Source: Oscillibacter sp. (GTDB taxonomy: Bacteria > Bacillota > Clostridia > Oscillospirales > Oscillospiraceae). Taken from it: a stretch of DNA of 20,856 bases. A program made the translations under genes and the position numbers. Shown in pieces: positions 9,025 to 15,122 of the stretch. The notes beneath the pieces were generated by a model. That model did no database searches, was not told where the DNA came from, and saw only the letters and a program-made list of their open reading frames with translations. Each line of letters starts with the position of its first letter. Within the stretch, counting starts at the first letter, position 1. The stretch is taken from positions 1 through 20,856 of the forward strand of contig VSMY01000041.1 of the NCBI GenBank assembly GCA_009773995.1, in the 5' to 3' direction.

Positions 9025-9798
9025 ATGGCGAGACGGAAGCATACAAAGCGGCGAAGAGGACGGGGAAGTTTCGGCTTCCTCTATAAGCTGCTGTCCGTCC
9101 TGGTGATTTGTACGGCGATTATCGCCGCCATGACCCTGTTTTTCCGGGTGGACAACATCGTCGTCACGGGGCAGAAGCGCTACACGGCGGAGGAGATTCA
9201 AGGGGCCTCCGGCGTGGAGCTGGGGTCCAACATGTACCTTTTGAACAAGTATGACGTAGTTCGGGCCATCACCAGGGAACTGCCCTATATCGAGGACATC
9301 CGGGTGAACCGGAAGCTGCCGGACACCCTGCTCATTGAGGTGCGGGAGAGCGGGCGGCCCTTCGCCCTGGTCCAGGACGGCAGCGCCTGGCTGATCAGCG
9401 CCGGGGGCAAGATTGTGGAGCAGCTTCCGGAGGGGGAGGCGGGACAGTACGGGATCATCTCCGGCTGTGAGCTGCTGGCCCCCTCGGTGGGGACTTCCCT
9501 GGCCCTGGCCACGGAGTACGCCTCCCAGCAGGCCAGCCTTCTGGCCCTGCTGGAGGCTTTGGACAACGCGGGACTGACGGAAAATGTGGACGGCATCCGG
9601 CTGGACGAGCTCAGCTACCTGAAAATGGACTACGTCGGCCGCTTCACCGTGCGGATGGCTTACGGCGCGGACTATGAGTGGGAGCTGAAAAAGCTGACGG
9701 CCACCCTGGCGGATGAGAAAATCCAGAGCAACATGACCGGCACCATCGATCTGAGGCTGGAGAGCGACCGGGTGTTCCTCATACCCGGCGAGCGGTAG
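9025..9798 (+). CDS. ftsQ: Cell division protein FtsQ/DivIB
   Basis: Bitopic divisome protein that recruits and regulates septal synthesis with DivIC/FtsL. It has a short very basic cytoplasmic tail (MARRKHTKRRRGRG), one membrane helix at about residues 18-40, a POTRA domain beginning at VDNIVVTGQKRYT with the LPYIEDIRVNRKLPDTL segment, and a beta domain to the end (257 residues). ATG 9025 is chosen because it precedes the tail and helix and has GGAG/GGAGG just upstream; the frame is open further 5' but overlaps murA. ftsA, often next to ftsQ, is absent and ftsZ follows 182 nt later. Confidence 0.92.
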   Translation: MARRKHTKRRRGRGSFGFLYKLLSVLVICTAIIAAMTLFFRVDNIVVTGQKRYTAEEIQGASGVELGSNMYLLNKYDVVRAITRELPYIEDIRVNRKLPDTLLIEVRESGRPFALVQDGSAWLISAGGKIVEQLPEGEAGQYGIISGCELLAPSVGTSLALATEYASQQASLLALLEALDNAGLTENVDGIRLDELSYLKMDYVGRFTVRMAYGADYEWELKKLTATLADEKIQSNMTGTIDLRLESDRVFLIPGER

Positions 9799-9806
9799 GA
9801 CTGGAG

Positions 9807-9837
9807 TTTGCGTCAGGTTTTTTTGAGAATTTGCGTC
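9807..9837 (+). promoter_or_regulatory. Direct repeat upstream of the ftsZ promoter
   Basis: The octamer TTTGCGTC occurs twice, at 9807-9814 and 9830-9837. The 23-bp centre-to-centre spacing is about two helical turns, and the second copy ends 17 nt before the -35 box. It could be a regulator site; no known regulator was recognised. Confidence 0.3.
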
Positions 9838-9854
9838 GAAAGCGAAACAGGCAC

Positions 9855-9883
9855 TTGACCGGAGGGAAAAAGTGGCTTACAAT
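9855..9883 (+). promoter_or_regulatory. Sigma-A promoter for ftsZ
   Basis: TTGACC (9855-9860), a 17-nt spacer and TACAAT (9878-9883) match the vegetative consensus in 5 of 6 bases each. Transcription would start near 9890, leaving a leader of about 90 nt before ftsZ. It gives ftsZ a supply separate from the long cell-wall operon. Confidence 0.8.
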
Positions 9884-9931
9884 AGGAAAATGAATAGAGT
9901 TTCACGGCCTCAAGTCAGGAGACGGTGAATC

Positions 9932-9955
9932 GCAGCCCCCCGCCGGGGCGGCTGC
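9932..9955 (+). other. Hairpin in the ftsZ mRNA leader
   Basis: GCAGCCCCCC pairs with GGGG-C-GGCTGC (10 bp, one bulged C, GCC loop), 12 nt before the AGGAGG of ftsZ. No T-tract follows. It is the most stable element in the ftsZ leader and may affect mRNA stability or translation. Confidence 0.5.
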
Positions 9956-9980
9956 ACAAATGATAGCAGGAGGCAGCACT

Positions 9981-11099
9981 ATGGCATTTGGTTTGGAAAG
10001 CAGTCCCGATACCGTTGTCAACATTAAAGTGATCGGAGTCGGCGGCGCTGGAAATAATGTGGTAAACCGCATGGTCAGCTCCGGGACCAAGGGCGTGGAC
10101 TTTGTGGCGGTGAACACGGACAAGCAGGCGCTGAACGTCTCCAGCGCCGCCTATAAAATTCAAATCGGCGAGAAGCTGACCCACGGGCAGGGCGCGGGCT
10201 CCGACCCGGAGGTGGGCCGCAAGTCCGCCGAGGAGAGCCGGAACCAAATTGCCAAGGCCCTGGAAGAGACGGATATGGTCTTCATCACCGCCGGCATGGG
10301 CGGCGGCACCGGCACCGGCGCGGCCCCCATCGTGGCGGAGCTGGCCAAGGAGATGGACATTCTCACCGTGGGCGTGGTGACCAAGCCCTTCGGCTTCGAG
10401 GGGCGCCGCCGGATGCAGCAGGCCGAGGGGGGCATCGAGGAGCTTCGGACCAAGGTGGACTCCCTGGTCATCATCCCCAACGAGCGGCTCAAGCACGCCA
10501 CGGATCAGAAAATTACCTTTGCCAACGCTTTCGAGATCGCCGACGACGTGCTCCGCCAGGCGGTGCAGTCCATTTCCGATCTGATCCGGGATACGGGCTA
10601 CATCAACCTGGACTTTGCCGACGTCACCGCCATCATGAAGGACGCGGGCCTCGCCCACATGGGCGTGGGCCGGGCGGCCGGAAAGGGCAAGGCCGAGGAG
10701 GCCGCCAAGCTGGCCGTCTCCAGCCCGCTGCTGGAGACCAGCATCAACGGCGCGCGGGGCATCCTCATCAACGTGGCCGGTTCTCCGGACATCGGCCTGG
10801 AGGAAATCGAGCAGGCCGCCGGGCTGGTCCAGGCCGCCGTCCACCCCGACGCGAACACGATTTTCGGCGCCACCTTCGACGAGACCCTGGACGACGAAAT
10901 CCGGGTCACCGTCATCGCCACGGGCTTTGACAAGGCTCCGGGACAGCTCCCCAATAAGATGACGGAAGAGGCCGAGAAGTCCGGGGAAGAGGCCCCGGCG
11001 GGTCCCGAGCCCCTGGGCGAGGAGGATGTGCCCAAGCCGGAGGTTCCCGAGGACGATCCCTTCGAGGATATTTTCAAAATTTTCAACAAGCGGGATTAA
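9981..11099 (+). CDS. ftsZ: Cell division GTPase FtsZ
   Basis: Tubulin-like GTPase that polymerises into the cytokinetic Z ring. GGAGNNVVNRM near the N-terminus, the tubulin signature GMGGGTGTGAAP starting at residue 105, and the T7 loop NLDFADV are all present; the length is 372 residues. An acidic Pro/Glu-rich linker follows the globular domain. The end reads DPFEDIFKIFNKRD, which lacks the usual (D/E)(I/V)PxFLR tail peptide that binds FtsA, SepF and other partners. ATG 9981 is used because AGGAGG at 9968-9973 is 7 nt upstream; the in-frame ATG 9960 would place that site inside the gene. It has its own promoter and is followed by a terminator. Confidence 0.98.
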   Translation: MAFGLESSPDTVVNIKVIGVGGAGNNVVNRMVSSGTKGVDFVAVNTDKQALNVSSAAYKIQIGEKLTHGQGAGSDPEVGRKSAEESRNQIAKALEETDMVFITAGMGGGTGTGAAPIVAELAKEMDILTVGVVTKPFGFEGRRRMQQAEGGIEELRTKVDSLVIIPNERLKHATDQKITFANAFEIADDVLRQAVQSISDLIRDTGYINLDFADVTAIMKDAGLAHMGVGRAAGKGKAEEAAKLAVSSPLLETSINGARGILINVAGSPDIGLEEIEQAAGLVQAAVHPDANTIFGATFDETLDDEIRVTVIATGFDKAPGQLPNKMTEEAEKSGEEAPAGPEPLGEEDVPKPEVPEDDPFEDIFKIFNKRD

Positions 11100-11121
11100 C
11101 GCGGTTTTCAGAAAAAATTGG

Positions 11122-11156
11122 AAGGCCCTGGAGGCGTTTGCCTCCGGGGCCTTTTT
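11122..11156 (+). terminator. Intrinsic terminator of the dcw operon
   Basis: A 12-bp stem (11124-11135 with 11140-11151, one G-T pair) with a GTTT loop, extended by two A-T pairs, is followed by TTTTT at 11152-11156. It lies 22 nt after the ftsZ stop and separates ftsZ from spoIVB. Confidence 0.93.
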
Positions 11157-11220
11157 CGCGCCTTGGGACGCCGGGACAGGCAGACGCCGCCATGGACGCG
11201 CTGCCGCTTTTTACTTGTGG

Positions 11221-11249
11221 TGAATCTACTTTTTCCGCAAATGATAATC
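11221..11249 (+). promoter_or_regulatory. Possible forespore (sigma-G/F type) promoter for spoIVB
   Basis: TGAATC (11221-11226), a 16-nt spacer and GATAATC (11243-11249) resemble the sigma-G pattern TGAATA/CATACTA. The spacer is a little short. No good sigma-A pair is seen. spoIVB is made in the forespore in B. subtilis, so the match suits its expected expression. Confidence 0.45.
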
Positions 11250-11270
11250 AGGCCGGAAACGGCGTTTGAC

Positions 11271-12302
11271 ATGAACAAGGAAGGGGTGGTTTTTTTGTAT
11301 GGACCTTCACGAATCGCGAGACGGGCGTTGGGCGCCGGGGCGGCGCTGGCGCTTGCGTTTTTGCTGTGCGCCGGGGGAAGGGTAAAGGCGATGGAGCCCC
11401 GGATGCTGGTCCCGGTGGGCCACACGGTGGGCATCAAGCTGTTCTCCCGGGGCGTGGTGGTGGTGAAGCTCACCGACGGCGGGACGCCCGCCAGGGAATG
11501 CGGCCTGCGCACCGGGGACGTCATTGTCAAATGCGGCGGCAACGCCGTGACCTCCACGGAGCAGTTTCAGTCCCTTCTGCAAAAGAGCGGCGGCAGCGCC
11601 TCCAATTTGCAGATTGAACGGGCGGGGGACAGCGTGACCTTGTCCGTGGAGCCCTCCCGGAACGACCAGGGCGTCTACTGCATCGGCGCCTGGGTCCGTG
11701 ACAGCATGGCGGGCATCGGGACTATGACCTGGTACGACCCGGCCACCGGGGTCTTCGGGGCCCTGGGCCACGGCGTTACGGACACGGATACGTCGCTGCT
11801 GATGCCCTTCTCCAACGGTTCCGTCCTGCCCTCCACCGTCAAGGCGGTAAAGCGGGGCGAGGCGGGATCCGCCGGAGAACTGCGGGGAGATTTCGATTTG
11901 ACGGGAGACCTGGGGCCGCTGTACGCCAATACCGGCGGGGGCATCTTTGGAAAGCTGGAGGAAGCCCCCGAAGCCGGGGCGGCGGTCCCCGCCGGCATGG
12001 CTCTGCCTGGGCCCGCCACAATCCTGGCCAACGTTAAGGGGGACGAGGTTCGAGAATATCATATAGAGATTTTAAAAGTGTCGTCTTCCTCGGCGGACGG
12101 ACGGGACCTGGTCCTCTCGGTGACGGACCCTGCGCTGCTGGAAGTCACCGGGGGCATTGTGCAGGGGATGTCGGGGAGCCCGATTTTGCAAAACGGCCGG
12201 ATTGTGGGAGCCGTGACCCATGTGCTGCTGAACGATCCCACTAAAGGTTATGGAATTTTGATCGATCATATGCTGGAAGCGGCCGGAGACAGTGTAAATT
12301 AA
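11271..12302 (+). CDS. spoIVB: Sporulation signalling protease SpoIVB (peptidase S55)
   Basis: Serine protease secreted from the forespore that triggers pro-sigma-K processing in the mother cell by cleaving SpoIVFA, as known from B. subtilis. The protein has an N-terminal hydrophobic segment (about residues 20-36), a PDZ domain (about 60-130) and an S55 domain with WVRDSMAGIGTMTWYDP, the histidine of GALGH at residue 167, GMSGSP at 299-304 and GAVTHVLLNDPTKGYG near the end. It has 343 residues from ATG 11271. That ATG has no clear ribosome binding site; TTG 11295, preceded by AAGGAAGGGG at 11277-11286, is an equally credible start giving 335 residues. It is usually beside spo0A, which is not here. 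Confidence 0.9.
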   Translation: MNKEGVVFLYGPSRIARRALGAGAALALAFLLCAGGRVKAMEPRMLVPVGHTVGIKLFSRGVVVVKLTDGGTPARECGLRTGDVIVKCGGNAVTSTEQFQSLLQKSGGSASNLQIERAGDSVTLSVEPSRNDQGVYCIGAWVRDSMAGIGTMTWYDPATGVFGALGHGVTDTDTSLLMPFSNGSVLPSTVKAVKRGEAGSAGELRGDFDLTGDLGPLYANTGGGIFGKLEEAPEAGAAVPAGMALPGPATILANVKGDEVREYHIEILKVSSSSADGRDLVLSVTDPALLEVTGGIVQGMSGSPILQNGRIVGAVTHVLLNDPTKGYGILIDHMLEAAGDSVN

Positions 12303-12352
12303 TAGCGAAAGCGCCCGCTTGGCAGGCTGTCCCTGAACGGGTCCGGATTATA

Positions 12353-12443
12353 CGGACGGCATAGAAAGAGCCCCAGGCAGGAAGAAATAAAGTTTAAGCG
12401 GAGAGGCGTCGCGCAAGCGGCGTCTCTCCAGGGGCGTCGTCCG
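12353..12443 (+). ncRNA. Candidate structured RNA after spoIVB
   Basis: Three nested helices can form: P1 12353-12360/12436-12443 (8 bp), P2 12370-12374/12431-12435 (5 bp) and P3 12400-12412/12417-12429 (13 bp) closed by a GCAA loop, a GNRA tetraloop. The 3' side is nearly continuous, while the 5' side has 9-nt and 25-nt bulges. Three G-U pairs fit only a + strand transcript. It matches no family I can name. It could also be a structured 3' UTR of spoIVB. Confidence 0.35.
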
Positions 12444-12471
12444 CATCTTGCCCTCCTAGGGCTTATTCAAG

Positions 12472-12494
12472 CCTCCGCCTTAGCCGGAGGTTTT
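12472..12494 (+). terminator. Probable terminator downstream of spoIVB
   Basis: CCTCCG (12472-12477) pairs with CGGAGG (12485-12490), followed directly by TTTTGGTTT on the + strand. On the minus strand no T-tract follows, so it serves spoIVB better than mgtE. A second GC hairpin without T-tract lies at 12503-12519. Confidence 0.55.
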
Positions 12495-12557
12495 GGTTTG
12501 GTACTGCCGGAGCGGCAGTCCTGGCGGACAGGAAGCCGGGGCCACCGCTGCACGCTG

Positions 12558-13976
12558 CTAAAAACGCAGAAGATTTATCAAAAAGACCCATATCAAGCCG
12601 TAGAAGGAAACGACCGCGATCAGATCGTTCACCGTGGTGATCAGCGGGCCGGAGGCCACGGCGGGGTCCACGTTCAAGCGTTTGAAAAGAATCGGAATCA
12701 CCGTCCCCGACAGACTGGAGAGAACGATGGACACCAGCAGCGCCAACCCGGTGCACAGGGACACAGAAAAGGCAAACAGAGGGGCCTGGCCCTTGAGGAA
12801 CGTCAGGTAAGCCCCCACAAACGCCGTGGAAAGCGCCCCTAAAATCAGGCCGTTGACCAGTCCTACACGGGCCTCCTTGCGGACCAGGAAGCGCTTTTGC
12901 CCTTTGCTGACCTGCTCGTCCATCAAAACGCGGATGGTGACGGCCAGGGACTGGGTGCCCACGTTGCCGGACATGTCCAGTACCAGGGACTGGAAGCTGA
13001 CCACGATGGCCAGCTGAGCCGCCACGTGCTCAAACAATCCCACCACGCTGGACACCACCAGCCCCAGACCCAGCAGGATCACCAGCCAGGGCAGGCGCTT
13101 GCCGATGCTCTTTTTCAGCGGCTCCCGCAGATCCTCCTCCGCAGAAAGGCCCGCCAGTTTGGCATAGTCGTCGCCCAGGGTGTCGTCCAGAAGCCGGGTG
13201 AGCTCCTGGGAGGTCAGCACGCCCCGCAGGCGGTTCTCCCCGTCCAGCACCGGAACGGAGTCCTCTGAATAATCCTTGATGCGCTCCAGGCACTCGTCCA
13301 CCGGCTCCCCGGCGTAAACGTAGGGATAGGAAGTCTGAGTGATGTCCTCCAGGGCGGTGTGCTCCCGGGCGATGATAAGCTTTTTCAGCTCAATGGCTCC
13401 TACCAGGACCTCGTCATCTCCCACCACATAGAGGGTGGAGATGTTGCCGCAGGCCTCCGCCTGGGAGACCAGGGTCCGCATGGCCTGGCGGACCGTGCTG
13501 CCCGCGGGAATGGCAATGAAACTGGTGGACATCTTGCTGCCGATCTCGTCTTCGTCGAAGGAGCTGAGCAGCAGGATCTCCTCCCGGGTTTCCGCTTCCA
13601 TCAGCTCTATCAGCGTGTTCCGGCGGTCCTTCTCCATCTGCTGGAGGCACTCCGCCGCCATGGCGGCCTCAAGCTCGGAGAGGACGTCCACCTGTTTCCG
13701 GACGGACAGCTCTTCGATGTACGCGCCTAACCGCCCGGAGTATTCCAAGATCCCAGCCAGGGAAGCGGCGTCCAAAACGCCGTAAAGACGCTTCCGCTCC
13801 TCCCGGCTCAGGAGCTCCAGGGCCGCCGCGGCGTCATTTTCGTGATAGGAGAGAATACGCTCCTTTAAGGGCTTCGGCGTCAGGGAGCCCCGGAGGAGCG
13901 CGGCAATCTCCGCTCTGTAGTCCGGGCGCTGCGCGGCGCCCAGGGCTTCACTGTGAAAAACCATCTTCTCATTCAT
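12558..13976 (-). CDS. mgtE: Magnesium transporter MgtE
   Basis: Mg2+-selective channel of the cytoplasmic membrane, gated by intracellular Mg2+. The order is a helical N domain (about 1-145), two CBS domains (about 150-205 and 213-268), a connecting helix and five hydrophobic segments from residue 295. The pore signatures MSGNVGTQS (335-343) and DPAVASGPLITTVND (437-451) are clear; Asp451 corresponds to the pore Asp432 of Thermus MgtE. The 472-residue length is normal. ATG 13976 has AAAGGAGG 9 nt upstream. It converges on spoIVB and carries a long leader with an attenuator-like structure. Confidence 0.95.
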   Translation of the reverse strand: MNEKMVFHSEALGAAQRPDYRAEIAALLRGSLTPKPLKERILSYHENDAAAALELLSREERKRLYGVLDAASLAGILEYSGRLGAYIEELSVRKQVDVLSELEAAMAAECLQQMEKDRRNTLIELMEAETREEILLLSSFDEDEIGSKMSTSFIAIPAGSTVRQAMRTLVSQAEACGNISTLYVVGDDEVLVGAIELKKLIIAREHTALEDITQTSYPYVYAGEPVDECLERIKDYSEDSVPVLDGENRLRGVLTSQELTRLLDDTLGDDYAKLAGLSAEEDLREPLKKSIGKRLPWLVILLGLGLVVSSVVGLFEHVAAQLAIVVSFQSLVLDMSGNVGTQSLAVTIRVLMDEQVSKGQKRFLVRKEARVGLVNGLILGALSTAFVGAYLTFLKGQAPLFAFSVSLCTGLALLVSIVLSSLSGTVIPILFKRLNVDPAVASGPLITTVNDLIAVVSFYGLIWVFLINLLRF

Positions 13977-14023
13977 TGCACCGTACCTCCTTTACATATC
14001 CGTGGGAAGGCGGGACGGGGGAC

Positions 14024-14099
14024 AAAAAAGGGCATAAAAATACCACTGTCCTTTGTGAGCCGTCCCGCTCTTCGCGGGGGAAACACGGACAATGGCATT
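14024..14099 (-). terminator. Terminator-like hairpin in the mgtE leader
   Basis: On the minus-strand RNA, 14087-14099 pairs with 14039-14051 over 13 bp including two G-U pairs. An inner CCCGC/GCGGG stem is at 14064-14078. U-runs follow at 14036-14040 and 14024-14029. On the + strand the two wobbles become A-C mismatches, so the structure belongs to mgtE-direction RNA. It stands about 50 nt before the mgtE start and would stop transcription before the gene. Confidence 0.6.
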
Positions 14100-14178
14100 C
14101 AAACCCAGATGCGGCGAAAGACGCTCAGGACGGCCCCGGCGCATAGCCGAAGACGTCCCGATGGGATCGGAATACCAT
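14092..14178 (-). promoter_or_regulatory. Possible antiterminator pairing in the mgtE leader
   Basis: RNA segment AUGGUAUUC (14170-14178) can pair with GAAUGCCAU (14092-14100) over 9 bp with one G-U. The second segment is also the 5' arm of the terminator hairpin, so the two folds exclude each other. The first segment lies within the 27-codon leader frame. No M-box consensus is seen. Confidence 0.4.
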
Positions 14179-14208
14179 GCCCTTGTGCCGACTGCTGCTG
14201 CCGTCCAT
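14125..14208 (-). CDS. 27-residue leader peptide frame upstream of mgtE
   Basis: A short frame starts at ATG 14208 with GAGGUGA 4 nt upstream and ends at TGA 14125-14127. The peptide begins MDGSSSRHKG and ends GYAPGPS. It is not recognised. Its place in a leader with competing hairpins suggests a sensor peptide whose translation affects mgtE transcription, in the way proline-containing MgtL acts on mgtA in Salmonella. It may equally be a chance frame. Confidence 0.35.
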   Translation of the reverse strand: MDGSSSRHKGMVFRSHRDVFGYAPGPS

Positions 14209-14245
14209 GGTCTCACCTCGTTTCAAATAAAATCAAAAGGGATGT

Positions 14246-14647
14246 TTATATTTTAAGTGTAACACAGAAAAGCTGAAAAAGCAACGGACTTTTCGAGGCT
14301 TCTATATGGCGGAAAGCCCCGTCTACCTCCGCTGTCTCGCCGGGGTACATGCGGATATATTCAATTTTCTGTCCAGGGGCGACGGATTCGGAAAAGAACT
14401 TCAGCGCGTTCATATCCTTGTCAAGACTGGGGTTTACGATGACCTTCCAGTCCGCAACGCCGATTTTCAAGGTGTTTGCCAGCTGCTTCCTGCGGCGGGG
14501 AGACACATATCCCAATTCATAGGCGGTTTCAAAGATTGCCCGCTTGGTTTCCTCGCTGACGGCGATGGTTTCATCATTGTTCAGAACGCGGGAAATGGTT
14601 GTAACAGAGACCCCGGTCATTTTGGAAATATCCTTCAGTGTAGCCAT
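14246..14647 (-). CDS. Truncated LacI/GalR-family regulator
   Basis: The first ~55 residues are a complete LacI-type helix-turn-helix and hinge (MATLKDISKMTGVSVTTISR, then VLNNDE and ELGYVSPRRR). The effector-binding domain begins at LKIGVADWK but stops after about 75 residues, so the protein is 133 residues against about 330 for the family. The last residues are encoded by the A/T-rich DNA that should hold the mgtE promoter, which suggests a deletion. ATG 14647 has AAAGG 8 nt upstream; GTG 14656 is less well placed. A plausible promoter lies at 14765-14793. It may be a decaying pseudogene, or a free DNA-binding domain that has lost effector control. Confidence 0.7.
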   Translation of the reverse strand: MATLKDISKMTGVSVTTISRVLNNDETIAVSEETKRAIFETAYELGYVSPRRRKQLANTLKIGVADWKVIVNPSLDKDMNALKFFSESVAPGQKIEYIRMYPGETAEVDGAFRHIEASKSPLLFQLFCVTLKI

Positions 14648-15040
14648 GTGCGTCACCTTTCAAAAGCCGTTTTTCTATCGGGTTATTCTTCCACGGGGGA
14701 CGCCCAAAACGCCGAGCAATCCCAAGCAAAACTGTCCGCCACAGTCTGCACGATCTTATTTGCAAGTATAGCACATCTTCCCGCCGCAAGCAATCCTCGT
14801 TCTATATCCGTTCCGACGATCCGGACCGTCACGGGACGAGTAATATTTTTTCGCACAGGGCGCGAAAAATCTCCATAGCGCACGACCTCTTTTATGTAAG
14901 CCATATGATGAAGGAAGATGCCATTTCCGGGGGCGGCTGTCAAGAATCGGAACAGACGAAATCGCGGGGAACCCGCCCAGGGGGTTTCGCTGCTTTCGCC
15001 TTGGGTGGGGACCGGCGGAGCGCCGACCTCAAAGTGCGCC
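14648..15040. other. Non-coding stretch upstream of the lacI fragment
   Basis: No convincing gene. It is less GC-rich than its neighbours. It holds the lacI promoter (14765-14793), an inverted repeat TTTTTCGC-N7-GCGAAAAA at 14847-14869, and small GC hairpins near 14967 and 15013. A minus-strand open frame at 14683-14943 lacks a ribosome binding site and any recognisable family. Confidence 0.6.
14765..14793 (-). promoter_or_regulatory. Putative extended -10 promoter for the lacI fragment
   Basis: On the minus strand TTGCTT (14788-14793), a 17-nt spacer ending in TGC, and TATACT (14765-14770) form an extended -10 promoter. It lies about 120 nt before ATG 14647. Confidence 0.55.
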
Positions 15041-15068
15041 TTGACACCGGCCGGGGGATTGTTATAAT
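15041..15068 (+). promoter_or_regulatory. Consensus sigma-A promoter for the isomerase-like gene
   Basis: Perfect TTGACA (15041-15046), a 16-nt spacer and perfect TATAAT (15063-15068) with an extended TGT before it. This is the best vegetative promoter in the window and implies strong expression of the following gene. Confidence 0.9.
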
Positions 15069-15122
15069 AAGAAAAAAGCCCCTTGCCGAAAGAACTGGGG
15101 CCGCATGAGACAGGAGGACGCC

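Noticed and set aside
9960..9980. ATG 9960 as the ftsZ start
   Set aside because: The AGGAGG that serves ATG 9981 would lie within the coding region and nothing suitable lies before 9960.
12463..12500. Resemblance of the GCCTCCG/CCGGAGG stretch to part of a c-di-GMP-I riboswitch
   Set aside because: Only a short hairpin is shared; the receptor loop, tetraloop and second helix of that riboswitch are missing.
13977..14245. M-box (ykoK) or manganese riboswitch upstream of mgtE
   Set aside because: GGUGAG occurs near 14218, but the rest of the M-box core and the yybP-ykoY core are not found; kept only as an unclassified attenuator-like leader.
14683..14943. Minus-strand open frame of 86 codons upstream of the lacI fragment
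   Set aside because: No ribosome binding site, no recognisable family, and it overlaps the putative lacI promoter; likely chance.
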